From NCBI GenBank assembly GCA_032871835.1, contig CM065295.1:66830687-66894686 (forward strand): a DNA stretch of 64,000 nucleotides, written 5' to 3'. The notes beneath the pieces are model-generated. The model was not told the DNA's origin, made no database searches, and saw nothing but the letters and a program-made list of their open reading frames with translations. Both the position numbers and the translations under genes were made by a program. Shown piece after piece: positions 38,132-51,200 of this stretch. This DNA comes from Dipteronia dyeriana. Taxonomy: Eukaryota; Streptophyta; Magnoliopsida; Sapindales; Sapindaceae. Position 1 is the stretch's first letter; each line of letters opens with the position of its first letter.

Positions 38132-38162
38132 CCACGTGGCACAGTAACTTTCTTCTACGTGG
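38132..38162 (+). promoter_or_regulatory. Two ACGTG elements (G-box CCACGTGG and tACGTGGa)
   Basis: A perfect palindromic CCACGTGG at 38132-38139 and an ACGTGG at 38157-38162 lie upstream of the ELM2-protein gene leader. G-boxes are bound by bZIP and bHLH factors, and paired ACGT cores are typical of abscisic-acid response elements. The role here is inferred from position. Confidence 0.5.
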
Positions 38163-38875
38163 ACAGCTGACATGATTTTCTTTCATGAAATTTAACTGGA
38201 CAGAATCATATCCAGGAATCAAAACAGTGGCAGTGGGTGTAATTACCGAGAAGATACTGACCTCTTTTTGTACTTTCACTGTTGAGGATCACCCACCACG
38301 CCCAACTTTAAAACGTGCCCTAACTTTACCCAATGTAGTACCATTTTCGCGACTCGCATACTCTCCGATTTCGCCCCAAAATTACTCACATTCGATCCTT
38401 TCTTCTTCAATTCGATCTCGTTTTCGTTCAATTATTTCTTTCCTCTATGGATTGATCCCACTTTTTGTCATCTCCGTCCCTTCATTTTTATTCTAGGGTT
38501 AGGGTTTCCAAATCCTCGTAAAATCTTCGATTCGTAAAGGATTATGTTTGATCTGTGAATATAAGCGTCTATTCTCGCTTTCCGTTGTTGAAATTTATCT
38601 GGGCCGTCTTTAATTTCGTCGGTTCTTGTAAAGTTCTTGAAACTTCGTCGCGATTTAAAAGAACTTTAGTTATTTTTCTATTTTTTCTGTAAATTATTAG
38701 GGAACAATTTTATATCTGTCCTTCCTCCATTCTCTTGCCATCGATTTTTTATTAAATTGTTCAATAATCAGGGATCTGGATTTCTTCGGTTTCTGAATTA
38801 GGATTGGGTTTTTATTCATTCAATTATTCAATTTTGTGTTACTGCTTCAATTTTTGAGAAGAAGCTTTTTTTTTG

Positions 38876-40103
38876 GTGAGTACTAGCTCCTACCGTTATA
38901 TATATATATATATATATATTAATGAATTTATTGAAAATATGATATCTTGATATGTTACTGTTTGTAGTTTTTAGGCCTATTGAATGCTTGAAATTTGTAT
39001 ATGTGAATGCTCTTATATATAATTTTCATTTTGCATTGTAACATTGTTAGTCAATTGAAAACTAGTGAGTATGCGAAATAGGGCAAGACCGGAAAGTTGT
39101 CAGCAAGGTTAATTTGACTGAATTTAGAGAGGTTATTGGAGAATAGCTTTTTGTTCTTTAATAAGGAAAATATTTGGGTACTGACTAGTCGGTACCCAAG
39201 GTGCCGATTCGTATGTTTTTATTGGTAGAAAAATCCATGTATTTAATATCAAACACCGTAAATGGTTTTTTCCACCAATTAAAATATAGGGTCAGTACCC
39301 AAGTATTGTCCAATATGTTATGGGAAAGTAATCTCTTATATGAAAAAGTATGTGTGTGAATTTTGTTTAATGTAACTAAAACATCAATTAGCCTTTCTAT
39401 ATACGGTTCATATTTGAAATGTATATTTTATTGGTACATGGTATTTGTTGGGAGACTTCATTTAGTTAGTTTCGAAGGTGAAAACATTTTACAGTGGCAA
39501 TGAGTCAGTGACACAAGACTTTGTTGCCTTCCCAACTATGGGGTGGCGTTGTTGTTCTATGTTTGGAGATTAAGATGATACTGATCTGGATTTTGGCTGA
39601 TATTTCGTATTTGACCCTTTGTCTTGTCTTTTGTATTGCTTGCTTATGATAGATAATAAGGAAGATGACTCAATAGATTTAATGCTGATGCAAGATAGAT
39701 GCCTACAATTTTAAGTTGGTGGTAGTTTATATAATACCTATCCATCAAGTACTGTTCAAGTTTCTGTGTGAAATCATAAGTGGAAAGTTTTAAAAGCAGC
39801 AGAGTTCAAATTTCTGATAAGCTATCCCTGTCCCTCTGCTGGATGTTAGTGGATGCACTGGGTTAATACTATAATCTTGTTTAATTTTAAATTCAAAACT
39901 TGTTGCCTCCTATAGTTGGTAATACTACAATGCTATTCCTATATCTTCATGTTTTAAATATTTAAACTTTTATTGCTAAAGCTACTTGAAAATCTGATTG
40001 TCGGATCTGTTATGTCTTTTTAGTTTTTACACAAGTTATAGCATAGATATCTAAGCCCTTTGGTTTGTACTTCTAAATTCCTTAAGACAGTGCTGACTTT
40101 CAG
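38876..40103 (+). other. Probable 5' untranslated intron of the ELM2-protein gene
   Basis: A donor tttttg|gtgagt near 38876 and an acceptor gactttcag|gggtaa at 40103 bracket AT-rich sequence with a TA repeat. The leader exon upstream (about 38380-38875) is CT-rich and contains the usual plant agggttagggttt text. The acceptor lies eight bases before the start codon. The donor choice is less certain. Confidence 0.55.
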
Positions 40104-40111
40104 GGGTAAAA

Positions 40112-41856
40112 ATGATTAACAAAAGACCCTTTCCTGATGAGGATTCGTTCGAGTTTTCTTGTAAGCACCCTAAACAATGGGAATACCCCAATCACCTTGC
40201 ACCAGTTGTGGATATCATTCCTTCAAATGGCATTCGTCTGAATCCTCATTGTTCAGGTATTTAATTATTATACTGGTATTTATAGTTTTGGCATATTTCT
40301 TGGCTGGAGGATTAGGTGTCTTGAATTATGCCTACTGATTATGGTGATTATGCTGCAGTTTTGTTCTGCTATTACTATGCTACAGTATGATCTCTTGGTA
40401 TTGTTGTGATCTTATTTAATGAACTTTGGGCCGTTTTATACATTAATGAATGTGTAGTGTATGTGTTGCAGTGGGACATATACATATATGTTATGAACTC
40501 AATTTAACGTGAGGATATTAAGTTTTCTATTAGATTTTATAACTGAATGAATTCCAATATGAAGGTGAGCACAGCTTCAGCAAATGTCATGACCAGGAGA
40601 GGTTTGCATTTAAATCGGATGCTGAAGTTTCAAATGGGACTAACAAGGAATTAGGAATAGGTACTTCTGGCTGCATTTCCCAATTTTGGTGGGCCAGTGG
40701 AAGCATTGTTGAAGCAGATGCTAACTCAGATCCAGCACTTCATCTGTCACTATTTCCAGAATATTTTCCACCCGGACACCAGCTAAGGACTTTACTTCAC
40801 TCTGATGAGATCTATTCATCTCTCCTTGATTATCCTCCTCTGAAGCCAGTTTCTGTTGGACCAGAGTATCAAGCTGATATTCCAGAATGGGACCTACCGG
40901 GTTCAAAGAACACTCCAGATAATCAAGTTGAACTGGTGCAGTCGTCAGATTCTGGCCGCTTGGTTGATGATGGTGGTGAGGAGAAGCTGATGGGTACTTG
41001 TGTCATTTCAATGCCAGATTCTGAAGCTTCTGGAAGTTATTGCTTTGGAAAATGGTGGACCGGAAACGACTGTGAATGTGTTGATACAGGTTCTATTAAA
41101 TGTGTCAGACAGCATGTCTTGGAAGCAAGACAGAAACTTAGAGAGAAACTTGGCCCTAAGATATTTGAGGAGTTAGGCTTCTGTGACATGGGAGAGGGGG
41201 TATCTGAGAAATGGACTGAAGAGGAAGAACAAACATTCCATGAAATTGTCTTTACTAACCCCGTGTCTATGGGGAAGAATTTCTGGGACCATCTCTTGGT
41301 GGCTTTCCCCTCCCGAACAAAAAAGGACATTGTCAGCTATTATTTCAATGTGTTTATGCTTCAGAAACGTGCTGAGCAGAATAGGTTTGACCCAGTAAAT
41401 ATTGATAGTGACAATGACGAGTGGCAAAGAAGTGAAGTTGGAATGGAGGAGGAAGATGAGGACTCTGGTGTGGAATCTTTGAATAATCAATTTACTCCTG
41501 CATATTATCAGGAGGAAGATGTAGATGATAGCCCTGATGATGTTGATGAGGGTGAGTATGATGAGGTTGATGATTGTCGGGATGGTGCTGATGTTGTTTG
41601 TACGTTTGCAACTGATGAAGAGGATAGGGGAGATGTTGACGATCTATTAGGACCACATATTAGGGACTCCTTTGCTGATTCTGTTGATGATACGGGATTG
41701 CAGCTTTTGGGCAAGATTCAAAACAGTAACCGGGAGGATTATGATATCCAAGATGATTCATGCACATCATATGAGTATCAGCAGGACAAGGTTGATTGCC
41801 ACAGTCCACTTGTTGCTGGGTGTGAAGCAAAGCAGTGCAGTCAGGGATCAGATTGA
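40112..41856 (+). CDS. ELM2/SANT-type nuclear protein, two coding exons
   Basis: The exons join as 40112-40256 and 40565-41856 (145 + 1292 = 1437 bases, 478 residues). The donor is ttcag|gtattt, the acceptor atgaag|gtgagc, phase 1, giving a glycine at the junction. Exon 1 reads MINKRPFPDEDSFEFSCKHP. The ELM2-like segment begins at VGPEYQADIPEWDLPG (about residue 150) and continues around LMGTCVISMPDSE. A SANT/Myb-like helix set follows with KWTEEEEQTFHEIVFTNP and FPSRTKKDIVSYYFNVFMLQ (about 260-320). The tail is very acidic, rich in Asp and Glu. ELM2-SANT proteins typically sit in histone-deacetylase or chromatin complexes in the nucleus, so a transcription-regulatory role is inferred. The upstream leader holds an intron. 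No breaks are seen. Confidence 0.88.
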
Positions 41857-42520
41857 GAGAGAAATATTGGTGGAAGCTTTAGATATCAGTACCAAGGGGT
41901 GGAGGAATTGATTTGGTACTCATCATCATCAACAGTTGGAACAAAGAGGTTTCTTGAGAGTATTGTTAAAGGGTTATGGCAAAGGGATTGATGTTAATTA
42001 TAGTACAGTTTTTGTTCATCTCTGATCTCCCTAATTCAATATTGACCTTCAAGGATTTGGTGAGATTGCAAAAGAGGTTTTCAATTCCAACAACGTACAT
42101 GATCAAAGATGAGATTTGTTCTCGTTTTGCTTGTAAATTTTCGGATTTGCCAAGGGGAGACATTGCATCAGCATTACTGGAAATTAGATTTTTCAAAAGG
42201 GTAGTTTTTAATCCATGAGTGTGTCAAAAGGAATATGCTCGTGGAACTTTGTGTTCAACCGGCATTGCAATCATCAAGACATAAGTCATGAGTTTTTTAT
42301 ATATATCAGGACCAGTCCTTGGGGAATAGTTAATTTTGAGAACTCCATCGTGAGGATTTTGATGGAAGTGAGTCTTGAGTTAGTAAAATTTTCTGTTCTT
42401 TATTGTGTTATTCCACAATAATTGTCGTTAGCCCTTAATTTGTTTTTTCCTGTTAACAGTGTATTATTTCTAGCAAGGACTGCCTTGCTACCAATGTTGT
42501 TGTAATTTGATAGATATGAC

Positions 42521-42526
42521 AATAAA
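42521..42526 (+). terminator. Polyadenylation signal AATAAA of the ELM2-protein gene
   Basis: A canonical AATAAA follows a T-rich 3' untranslated stretch about 665 bases after the stop codon. Plant signals vary, so this is the likely rather than the proven site. Confidence 0.5.
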
Positions 42527-42529
42527 GTT

Positions 42530-44225
42530 TTAGTTGTATGCATTTTTGCTCAATGAATAGCTGCAATTTTTTCCCTCCCCGCTCTGGTACCGGTGATTCT
42601 CTGATTTTTAAAGCCTTGCAGTTATTGTTACGGTCTCTCTACTTTTTTCATGATATAAACATGAATACCTTTAATTTAGAGCATGAATTCTTAACAATAG
42701 CTGAGAATATAGTTACTTGATTGAGATTTCTCCCTATTTTGAGTATTAATTACCATTTTATGTACAAAAGAACAAAAGAACAAGATAACATGCCCAATTG
42801 GAAAAAAAGGGACATATTTCAAGCAAGTTTGTTTTATGTTTACTAATCATTTCCTTCTTCCTAATCTTTATATATATGGCACAAAGTGAAGCGATGTAGC
42901 TTTTAATTATGATGCAATTGGCATCATATTGTGAGAATTTACTTACAATCAATCAGTTAAGTAACTACTAACTACCTATCATGTATTTCCATCACTCCTG
43001 ATCAGCTTCAAATTTAGATGCACAAAAATCTCCAAAATTTGTTATTATTATATAATTTTCAATAATAGTTCAGCATATGCCTGTTATCTTACTTGATACA
43101 AATACCAAGGTCCAACTTCCAAGGGCATACATACCTTATATCCTCCCTTCTTAACTACCAATATATCCTCCTTTTTAAGAATAAAGAGTGAGATATAATA
43201 TCATTGTACTTGAATATATAATTGTAATTTATTTTCTTTATAATATAACAACACCTTACAAAAGTGTTAACTAAGTAAAAAAGTAATAACAAAGAAAGAA
43301 AAGAAGAAAACAAACAAATTACCCCAAACTTTTATTTTTTTCATCACCAGACCCACACTTCCATCGCCCACAGCTTCATTATCGAACACCATTCGTACAT
43401 CTTCTCCATCTTCACTACCCTTTACCCCATGCCTCCTTACTTTTTTATGTATAAATTGGACCATTGCTCCATTTCACCAGAGATGAAGCGTCGTCGTTCC
43501 ATCTTCGACGAGATGGAGCACTACTCGATTTTTCAGATTTTGTTTTGTTCAGAAAAATAGTTCAGATCTTGTTTGTTTATTTTATTTTGACGAGTCCTAC
43601 TTCAATCACCCAGAAGAATTATGTGATTAGAGATGAACAATTCCCTTATGGAATTCCACCCCCATTTGGGGACAAATCTTACCCCCAAATTCTAAATGGG
43701 GGTGGGGTGGGGATTCCCCCATTTCCTAAGTGGAGGGGAGGGGATTAAATTTTTTAATTCTAACCAACAGTCATTCACTAAGCCACAATCTCTCACTAAT
43801 ACATTTACCGGAAATTTATTTAACTCTAACTAACGGTCATCCACTAAGCCACGATCACTTGCTAATATACCTACCACCGTTAAGTCACTAACCATTAATT
43901 CATCTATATTACTATAAGTATTTGTATTAATTTTGAATTAAATTAAAACTAATTAAATATTTTAGATTAAATATTTTGATTATTTATTAGATTGATATTG
44001 AAACGAGGGTGAATTGAAAGAATGAGATGACTGAATTCTAATTTCTAAATTCTAAATTCTATATTTCAAATTGAAAAATATTTGGATTAGAAATATGGAA
44101 AATGAAGGAAATGAGGGACGAAGGAACCTTCCCCCAAACATCCCCATCCCCACTTGATGCACAATTTTTTTACAAAATTCAATCAATTCTTCTATGTTTT
44201 GTGTTTTTTTTTTTCATCTTTTAGA
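42530..44225. other. Intergenic DNA with a G/C homopolymer-rich patch
   Basis: No gene is recognised. 43650-43745 has several runs of five C or five G (cacccccatttggggac, gggggtggggtgggg), and 44120-44155 has ttcccccaaacatccccat. They may be ends of a decayed MITE, but inverted pairing is not convincing. Confidence 0.5.
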
Positions 44226-44229
44226 CCTT

Positions 44230-44395
44230 ATTTTTGGATCTTAGTAAATGTTAGTTTGTTATTTTCGTTTAGGCTAGTATTATATAAATTTGGGGTCTAT
44301 AAATGGGTAAGTCTCGAATCCACAATCTTATGATGTAGATGTAGATGTGATGGATATACCGTTAGACCAACCTCATCTTGTCAATATATAGGTTC
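44230..44395 (-). repeat. tRNA-derived SINE-like fragment, copy 2
   Basis: On the minus strand gatgaggttggtctaacggt resembles a tRNA A box (G-G-T-C-T-A-A-C-G-G-T) and attgtggattcgagactta, about 45 bases on, resembles a B box. The pair matches the copy at 26580. Spacing fits the internal Pol III promoter of a tRNA-derived SINE. The plus-strand tail is T-rich. Confidence 0.55.
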
Positions 44396-45002
44396 AAAAA
44401 ATCTAAATTGTAAATATAAAAAATCAAAATTAAAATTTGAAAAAATATATGGATGGAGTGTAAGTGTGTAACATACAAATCCATGAAACACCCACTTAAC
44501 ATTAAATATATATAGTATATGTATGATACATAATTTATTTTTGCAGGATTATAAAAAAAAAAGTTTATAAAAAAAAGAAAAAAAAAATTAAGGGATTGTA
44601 ATTTGTGATGGAATTAATAAAGGAGAAATACCGGTTCTGAATTTTTTTTCCAAATGATATTTGCCTATTGGTAGGTGCCACTACGGTAGCAAGGTTGCAT
44701 TTTAAGATGTTTGCTTTGCATGCAAGGAAATTTCCTTCCATTTATGGCATCAACCTTTTAGAGTGAGAGAGAGAGAGACAAAGATCCTCCATCCTCCTCT
44801 TTCTTCTTCTTCTTCTCCTTCCGGCAACTGGTTAAAAACAGAGCAAATCTCCGTCACTTGCATACTTTTGCTTAGGGAGAGAAAAAGTAGACTCGTTTGT
44901 TTTTTCCAGGGTTTTTAGGTCATCAAAAATCTTTGTGGGTAAATTTTGATTTTCTTGAAGTTTGTTTGTTGTTTCTCGAGAAAGTTTTATGAATGTAGAG
45001 GG

Positions 45003-46073
45003 ATGGATTCAACTGAAGAAGAGGTAAAACACAATAACAGCGAAATGGGTTTTCAAGAGAATGGGCAGATTAGCTATGGCCTGAGAGAAAACCCCAAGAA
45101 ATCTTGGAAATTTTCAGGCTTTAACCATTTTGGTGCTTCTTCAATGCAAGAGAACCAGTGCAAACAGTGTGGAAAAAACTTTGAATCTCGAAAGGCACTT
45201 TTTGGTCACATGAGGCATCACTCAAGGAAAACGAAGACAAGAATTTCTTGCAAAGAATGTGGAAAAGCCTATCTGTCTTTGAAATCTCTTGCTAATCACT
45301 CCAAGTTTCACTCTGACAAGTCCGAGGTGTCTGATCTTGCTGTGAAGACCTTGTATGTGAAGAAAAAGAGATCAAAAAGAAAAGGGTACATTTTTTGTGC
45401 AACTTCTTCTGTTTCTAGCTTGAATGAATCTTTATCTGTCACTGAAATTGGTCAAGACGTAGAACATGCGGCTAGATGTTTGATGATGTTATCGCGGGGT
45501 GTGCGTAGCTTGACAGAGTTTTCAGATAATGATATTGTGGCTTTTGAGGTCGAATCACTGAATGGCAACATGAAGAAACCAAGAGATGGCGAGTTAGATG
45601 ATTCTTGTGTTTCCGACAAGATTGAAGTGGACAAGTTGTATGTTGGGATGCATAAAGTAGAAGATTTCATTGGCGAAATGAAATTTGTGCCCATTAGAGT
45701 AGAATCAAGTGAGGATTTGATGGAACAAGTTGGATTGGGAATCATGAAAGCCAATTTTGATGATTGTGATGCTGAATTTGACAATGTAACTTGTGGTTGT
45801 GAGTTCAAGTGTAAGACCTGCAACAGGATGTTTTGCTCTAGTCGAGCATTGGCAGGACACCAAAGGATTCATGGCAAACCAGAAATTGAGGTTGGTTGTG
45901 AGCAGAAAAAGAATCACAAATGCCCTATTTGCTTGAAAGATTTTGCAACAATCCAAGCATTGGGTGGTCACAAGAGGGTTCACATGGTGAACAACTCCAA
46001 TGGTAGACCGCAAAAGATGGTGATCAAACAAGAGCATTCTGAAATCTCAGCTGAGAAGACAGTGTCCAAGTGA
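45003..46073 (+). CDS. C2H2 zinc-finger protein with four fingers (ZAT-like)
   Basis: An intronless frame of 356 residues, probably a nuclear DNA-binding transcription regulator. The fingers are Cys53/Cys56/His69/His73 (CKQCGKNFESRKALFGHMRH), Cys83/Cys86/His99/His103 (KSLANH), Cys270/Cys273/His286/His290 (RALAGHQRIH) and Cys307/Cys310/His323/His327 (QALGGHKRVH). The last keeps the plant-specific QALGGH helix; the others are variants. A basic KKKRSKRK (120-127) is a likely nuclear signal, and HAARCLMMLSRG (155-166) is the motif found between fingers in ZAT-type proteins. No clear DLNxL repression motif is seen. ATG 45003 is the first in-frame ATG; the frame extends upstream without another. 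The leader is CT-rich with GA repeats. The targets are unknown. Confidence 0.93.
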   Translation: MDSTEEEVKHNNSEMGFQENGQISYGLRENPKKSWKFSGFNHFGASSMQENQCKQCGKNFESRKALFGHMRHHSRKTKTRISCKECGKAYLSLKSLANHSKFHSDKSEVSDLAVKTLYVKKKRSKRKGYIFCATSSVSSLNESLSVTEIGQDVEHAARCLMMLSRGVRSLTEFSDNDIVAFEVESLNGNMKKPRDGELDDSCVSDKIEVDKLYVGMHKVEDFIGEMKFVPIRVESSEDLMEQVGLGIMKANFDDCDAEFDNVTCGCEFKCKTCNRMFCSSRALAGHQRIHGKPEIEVGCEQKKNHKCPICLKDFATIQALGGHKRVHMVNNSNGRPQKMVIKQEHSEISAEKTVSK

Positions 46074-48261
46074 GAGATGCTCCATGTAGCTTCTTCTGAG
46101 CTTCAGGTGTGTAAATATGCTTCCTTGTTTCTTTTGAACTGATAAGTGTCCAATTTTCTTTTGAAACTTGAATACTGTAAAATGTAGATGACAGTTTTGT
46201 CCTGTTACAAATCTGTTGATCAGAATGAATAGCAGATACATTTTCATCTTCTTGTTGTGTCACTATACTAATAATTGGGTTGATGTGAAATTTTGTGATT
46301 TTGCTTGGAACTGAGAAATTTTTTAGGTTGATAGATGAGGATAAAAACAAATTATAGACGAGTTAAAAAAAGAGTGGCTTGTGAGGTATAGTGAGCCACC
46401 ATTCCATTTCCATATATATATATATATATATATATATGACAAATGATGTGATTAAGTTGGTGATTTATAGTTAGGAGAAGTCTTACTAATTACTATTTGG
46501 TGGACCCCATCTTCTTTGGACTTTGGGTAGCTTGAAATTACTCTGAAATGTTAGTTAAATTGGGCTTGAGGTAGCTTTCATGAACCTAAAAATCAACCAA
46601 ACCAAACCAAGTGCCCAAAAACCCCAAGATTTTGTGATTGTGATTGAGAACTGCCAATAACTGTTGGAACTTGGGATGGTCACTCCACACAAAATGTAGG
46701 AGGATTCTAACACAATTTGTATTGACAGTAACAGTTGAGGACAAGTTTTTTAACATCTGTTTGATCAGTATAAAAAAGCTCTTTGCAATACTATCCAAAA
46801 AACTTCCAAGTTAATTGAAAATATATAAGAAAATCTATCAAATGCATTTTTTTTTAATTCTAAAACTGCACCACAAGTTTTTCAATTGTATCATAACTAT
46901 GGAAAAGTAGTTTTAAATCAGTGTAAAATTTCAAAAACAATTGAATAATATATCAAATGCATCTAAGAAAACAACACGATTTCTTAAATTGCGTTGAAAT
47001 GCTTGAAAAACAGTTTTGAATCGATTTTTTAAAATAAAATAAAAATCCTGGAAATATTTTTTCAATACCCTATCAAAAGCTGTATTTCTTGTTAATTATA
47101 ATTTATAAGTATGTTGTATTCAAGAAGATAATGACATGTTTGGTAATACTGATATTCTGTTTTATCAATTTTCATTTGAAAATGAAAAATTACTCTTCAT
47201 ATTTTTAAGATCTGAAGATTGAACATGCTTATGCTAGAAATAACTTGAAACATTACTCTGAAACAAATATATTAAGTAATAACATTATGATATACATTTG
47301 GTGTAATTGTTCTTTGTTTTTTTTTTTTCAAAATATGGTGTAATTGTTTTGAAAATATATTTTTAATATTGTATGAGTAAAACTCTATATATTATATATG
47401 TAGTTACCTTCGTAACCGTACGTACTGACATAACTTAATACACTGTATATAAATCATTGATTATCAAAAGCTCTGATAAGTACATACACTTGGAGTTAAA
47501 GTATGTAAATTTAATGATCCACATCTAACGTACTGAAGAATTTATATCAATACGTATTTGATTTGAAAATATATATATATATATATATATAACTTTAATC
47601 TTCAAAAGCTTTAGTAATTTTGTTTCTTTTTAATAAATAAAGCATATTCATTTAAAATGTCACCAATAAAAGTGAATTTTTTCTCTTTTCAAAAGTATGG
47701 TTGACAAATATACTTTTTAATGTTTTTCATTTTCTTTAAAATTCAATGTCTTACATTTCGGAAAAAAAAAGTTTTTTTTTTGTAAAACCATAACAGTCAT
47801 TATTTTAAATTGCCTTTATATTTTTAACAACTGAAAAGTTAAGAACTAAAAATAAAAATAAAAATACGATTAATTTAATAAAATTTTATTTGGCATGGTG
47901 GCCACTGCCAGAGAGTCAGAGACCGAGGCTGTAGGCTGTCGGAGGGGCCAAATTGGTTATTTATTTAATTATATTTGATATTAATATGATTTATTCAAGT
48001 AATTTGACACACATTTCCTTCATTTTCAAAACTTGCTTTTCTTTTGAACCAATTATTCTATAAACAATGTTGTAAATGATTATTTCGTATGCTACAACAA
48101 TCCCAAACAAGTCCTTCATATTTTTATTTCTTATTAGTAGAACTCGAAAGTTCCTTTATTCAGCAACTATCACTAGCATTTTTTCTTTACATAGAAAAGA
48201 TATCAACATGATAGTGGAACAGGATGTTACCCCATCCCCTCCCAAGTACAAGCATACAAGC
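46074..48261. other. Intergenic DNA between convergent genes
   Basis: The 3' regions of the zinc-finger gene (plus) and of the phosphorylase gene (minus) flank AT-rich DNA. It holds a TA repeat at 46413-46438 and a family M MITE at 47419-47556. No gene is seen. Confidence 0.6.
47419..47556 (-). mobile_element. Small MITE, family M copy 3
   Basis: It is bounded by TACGTACTGACATAA on the left and, in reverse complement, TACGTATTGATATAA on the right. The minus strand aligns with copy 1 (for example gttagatgtggatcattaaa and actccaagtgtatgtact). It is 138 bp long and sits beside a TA run at 47571-47590. Confidence 0.8.
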
Positions 48262-51200
48262 TTACGGCAATTCGACAGGTTCTATTCCCCATATGTCTCG
48301 AGCGTATTCGTGAATCGTTCTGTCACTACTGAACTTGTATGATCCTGCTGTATTCATGATTGACATTCGTGTCCATCGCTGCCAAAACCACATTTACTAA
48401 GTGTTAGCCACAGGGTTGCCGTTGCTGTGCTAGAAAATGCTGAGAAAATTTTAGCATTGTTTATAGACAACCTAACAAGGTGGAAATTTCTTAATAAACC
48501 AACTAGCTAAATGAAAACAAAACTTTGGCCCAAGTTGACGAACAATGTGATAGTATTCCATCATTGAATCTATGTCAGGAGGATGCCAAGTTAACATGGA
48601 CTGGAATTCACGTAAACTGAATATATTAATCACCTTTGGGTCTCGGTATGCTTCATCAACCTTCTCTTGGCATTCTATGTAACTTGGAAAGTCTTTGCCT
48701 ACAAGGAAATAATCTGCACAGCCAAAACCTTTATTTCCTTCCAATGATCCCATCAGTTCATCATAGTTGAAAGGACCAAATATGCCACTTCTGACATATT
48801 CCTTGACTTCTTCGAATCGTGGATCCAGCACAAACTACATCAAGCGGTCAGCTAGGTTAAAATGGATATGAAGGTGTCAAACAGGAAATATGATAACAAA
48901 GCAACCCTTAAAATTTTCTCCAATTACTTTTTACGGTGAAAGATAACTTGTAACATAGGGGCTCATTGTTTAAAGTGAGCGTTCTGTGGTTAAACCATCA
49001 AGGTTCATTACCAACAGATCAAAGTAAGAACTATAATGGTGATAAAAGGGTTAACTATACATACCTTTCCATCAGCTCTCTCTTTTCTCAACCCTGCAAT
49101 CTCATGAGCCTCAGCACCAAAGAGGAAAAAGTTGTCTTCTCCAACCTCTTCCCGAATTTCAACATTGGCGCCATCCAAGGTGCCAATCAAGATGCAACCA
49201 TTCATTGCAAACTTCATGTTACTAGTACCACTAGCTTCCATCCCAGCAGTACTACAGAAAGCATAGGAGGAAGAAGAGAGACTGTAAGACAGTTGAGCAA
49301 TATCTAAACTTTTTAAACAAGTCATTCTCACCACACTAACAGAAATGACTGCATTTTTTCATGAAATAGATTCCCAACATATCATGCTCCCTAAAAAGCA
49401 TGCACGGGGCTACTTGGCTTCATTTAAAGCTGGCTGTCTACCAGGAATACTCCCTTGAATTTTGAGCAGTATTTACATGTCATATAGATATTAGCTGAAA
49501 TCTGCATTTTCTTCAGCACTTGTGTCCACTAGAAAACATGTACACAAGAAACTATAGCATAATAATAAAATTTAAATACCTGATGTGCTGTGAAAGCTCA
49601 CTTGCAGGAATTAGCAATTCGGCAACGCTGACGTTGTAATCAGGGACAAAGACAACCTAAAACAAAACAAACAATAACATAATCTCCGGTTAGAGATAAT
49701 TATGAACTTACACAGCAATAAACTGATTTAAATTTACACAGAAAGAAATCAAATTTGATATCTAGCACAACCAGTTAAATCATAAGTTGATAAAGGAATT
49801 CTTTCATAGTCCAATTAAAAATTCAATAAACAATACATGAGGTTCTTCAAATGTTACTTTGCAACAAAGCCATACCTTCAGTAAATCACCTATTTCAGGA
49901 TCATGATTGACAGTAGCCCCGACATCCGTGATAAGTTTCACAATTCTCTTGGCTTGCACATATGTAGCAAATGCCTTTCCCCCAAATATACAGACTCGTG
50001 GAACGAACTTGGCTTTTCTTTCAGCAACACTCATTTCTTTCATCTGCTTGTATCGGTAAACAATTCCCAAGATATTCATCAGTTGTCGCTTGTATTCATG
50101 GATGCGCTTCACCTGAAAACAATAGATTAATCTACATTTTATCATCTACATTAGCAAAGGTGATATTGTCTGAGGAACTTTGGTGAAAAATAAGAAATTG
50201 TTTTGGGCGGCAAGTCTATTGAATTCCACAAATCATCAACTATGCAACAAGTTGGTTCAAAGTTGGCAGCATTTGGATCTTAATAATACATTTATCAGAG
50301 ATTAGGTACAACTCACAACAATGTAGACATAATAAACATTGCAATAATCCAGTTCAAAGGAGACTATTTAGCTTGTGCATGGTAAACTTATAATATTCCA
50401 GCGCCCTGGGCCCCTGGTTGAAGCAATCCAATTTATGCTATCATTTGGAGGTTGCCAACAAGATCCAGCATTATCAGCTTTTTTGTTTTGTCAAAAATTT
50501 ATTCTATTTTCATCTGATTCCAGAATATATTATATGTTAAGAGTATACACAATTGTAAGCAAGAGACGTCAATAACAACCTGGATGTCAAACATTGCATC
50601 AGGGCTAACAGTATATCCTGTTCTCTCTTTAATTAATGATACAACCTTCATCTTGTTGCTCCTTTTTGCTGCCCTAAATTGGGTTTGAAGATCCTCGTTA
50701 TCTGCAAACTATAAATAAACAACAATGTTTCAATTAGGATTTATTTCATTGTTTGCAATAAAGAGTTTAAAATGCATATGAATAGCATCATAAAATCTTA
50801 ACATCTGGGTTGTAATAGTTCTGAAAAGCTCTCTAAATGTGAGAACATAATTTGAATTTCATGATCCTGTGACAACCCAGATGTTAGACACAGGCTTATA
50901 ACTGATTAATAAGTTCAAAAGAATTTAAGAAAAAACATGGACTGGGCAACTCATGCAGGAAATGGGTGTGGACAAAAGGCTGAACCGCATGGACTCCATA
51001 AATATTTTAAACAGACAATATTTCTTGTTCAGACTTCAAATCTTCAACATGTCAATTAGAATTAAAAGTTAGTCTAAAAGTCTGTAAAGCATGGATACTT
51101 ACTAATCATTTTTTACAATCATTTATTGCAGGAAACCTAATCAAGAGACCTACAAAACCATTAGTGCAGTTGCCAACTCTCACTTCTTTCCCCCTATTGT

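Noticed and set aside
43640..44160. Possible MITE bounded by G-rich and C-rich patches
   Set aside because: The two patches do not pair convincingly as inverted repeats and no target duplication was found.
44946..45002. Upstream extension of the zinc-finger protein frame
   Set aside because: The extension would need a non-ATG start (TTG at 44946); the first ATG is 45003.
48076..48342. Plus-strand frame of 88 residues
   Set aside because: It overlaps the last exon of the phosphorylase gene, whose minus-strand reading is conserved.
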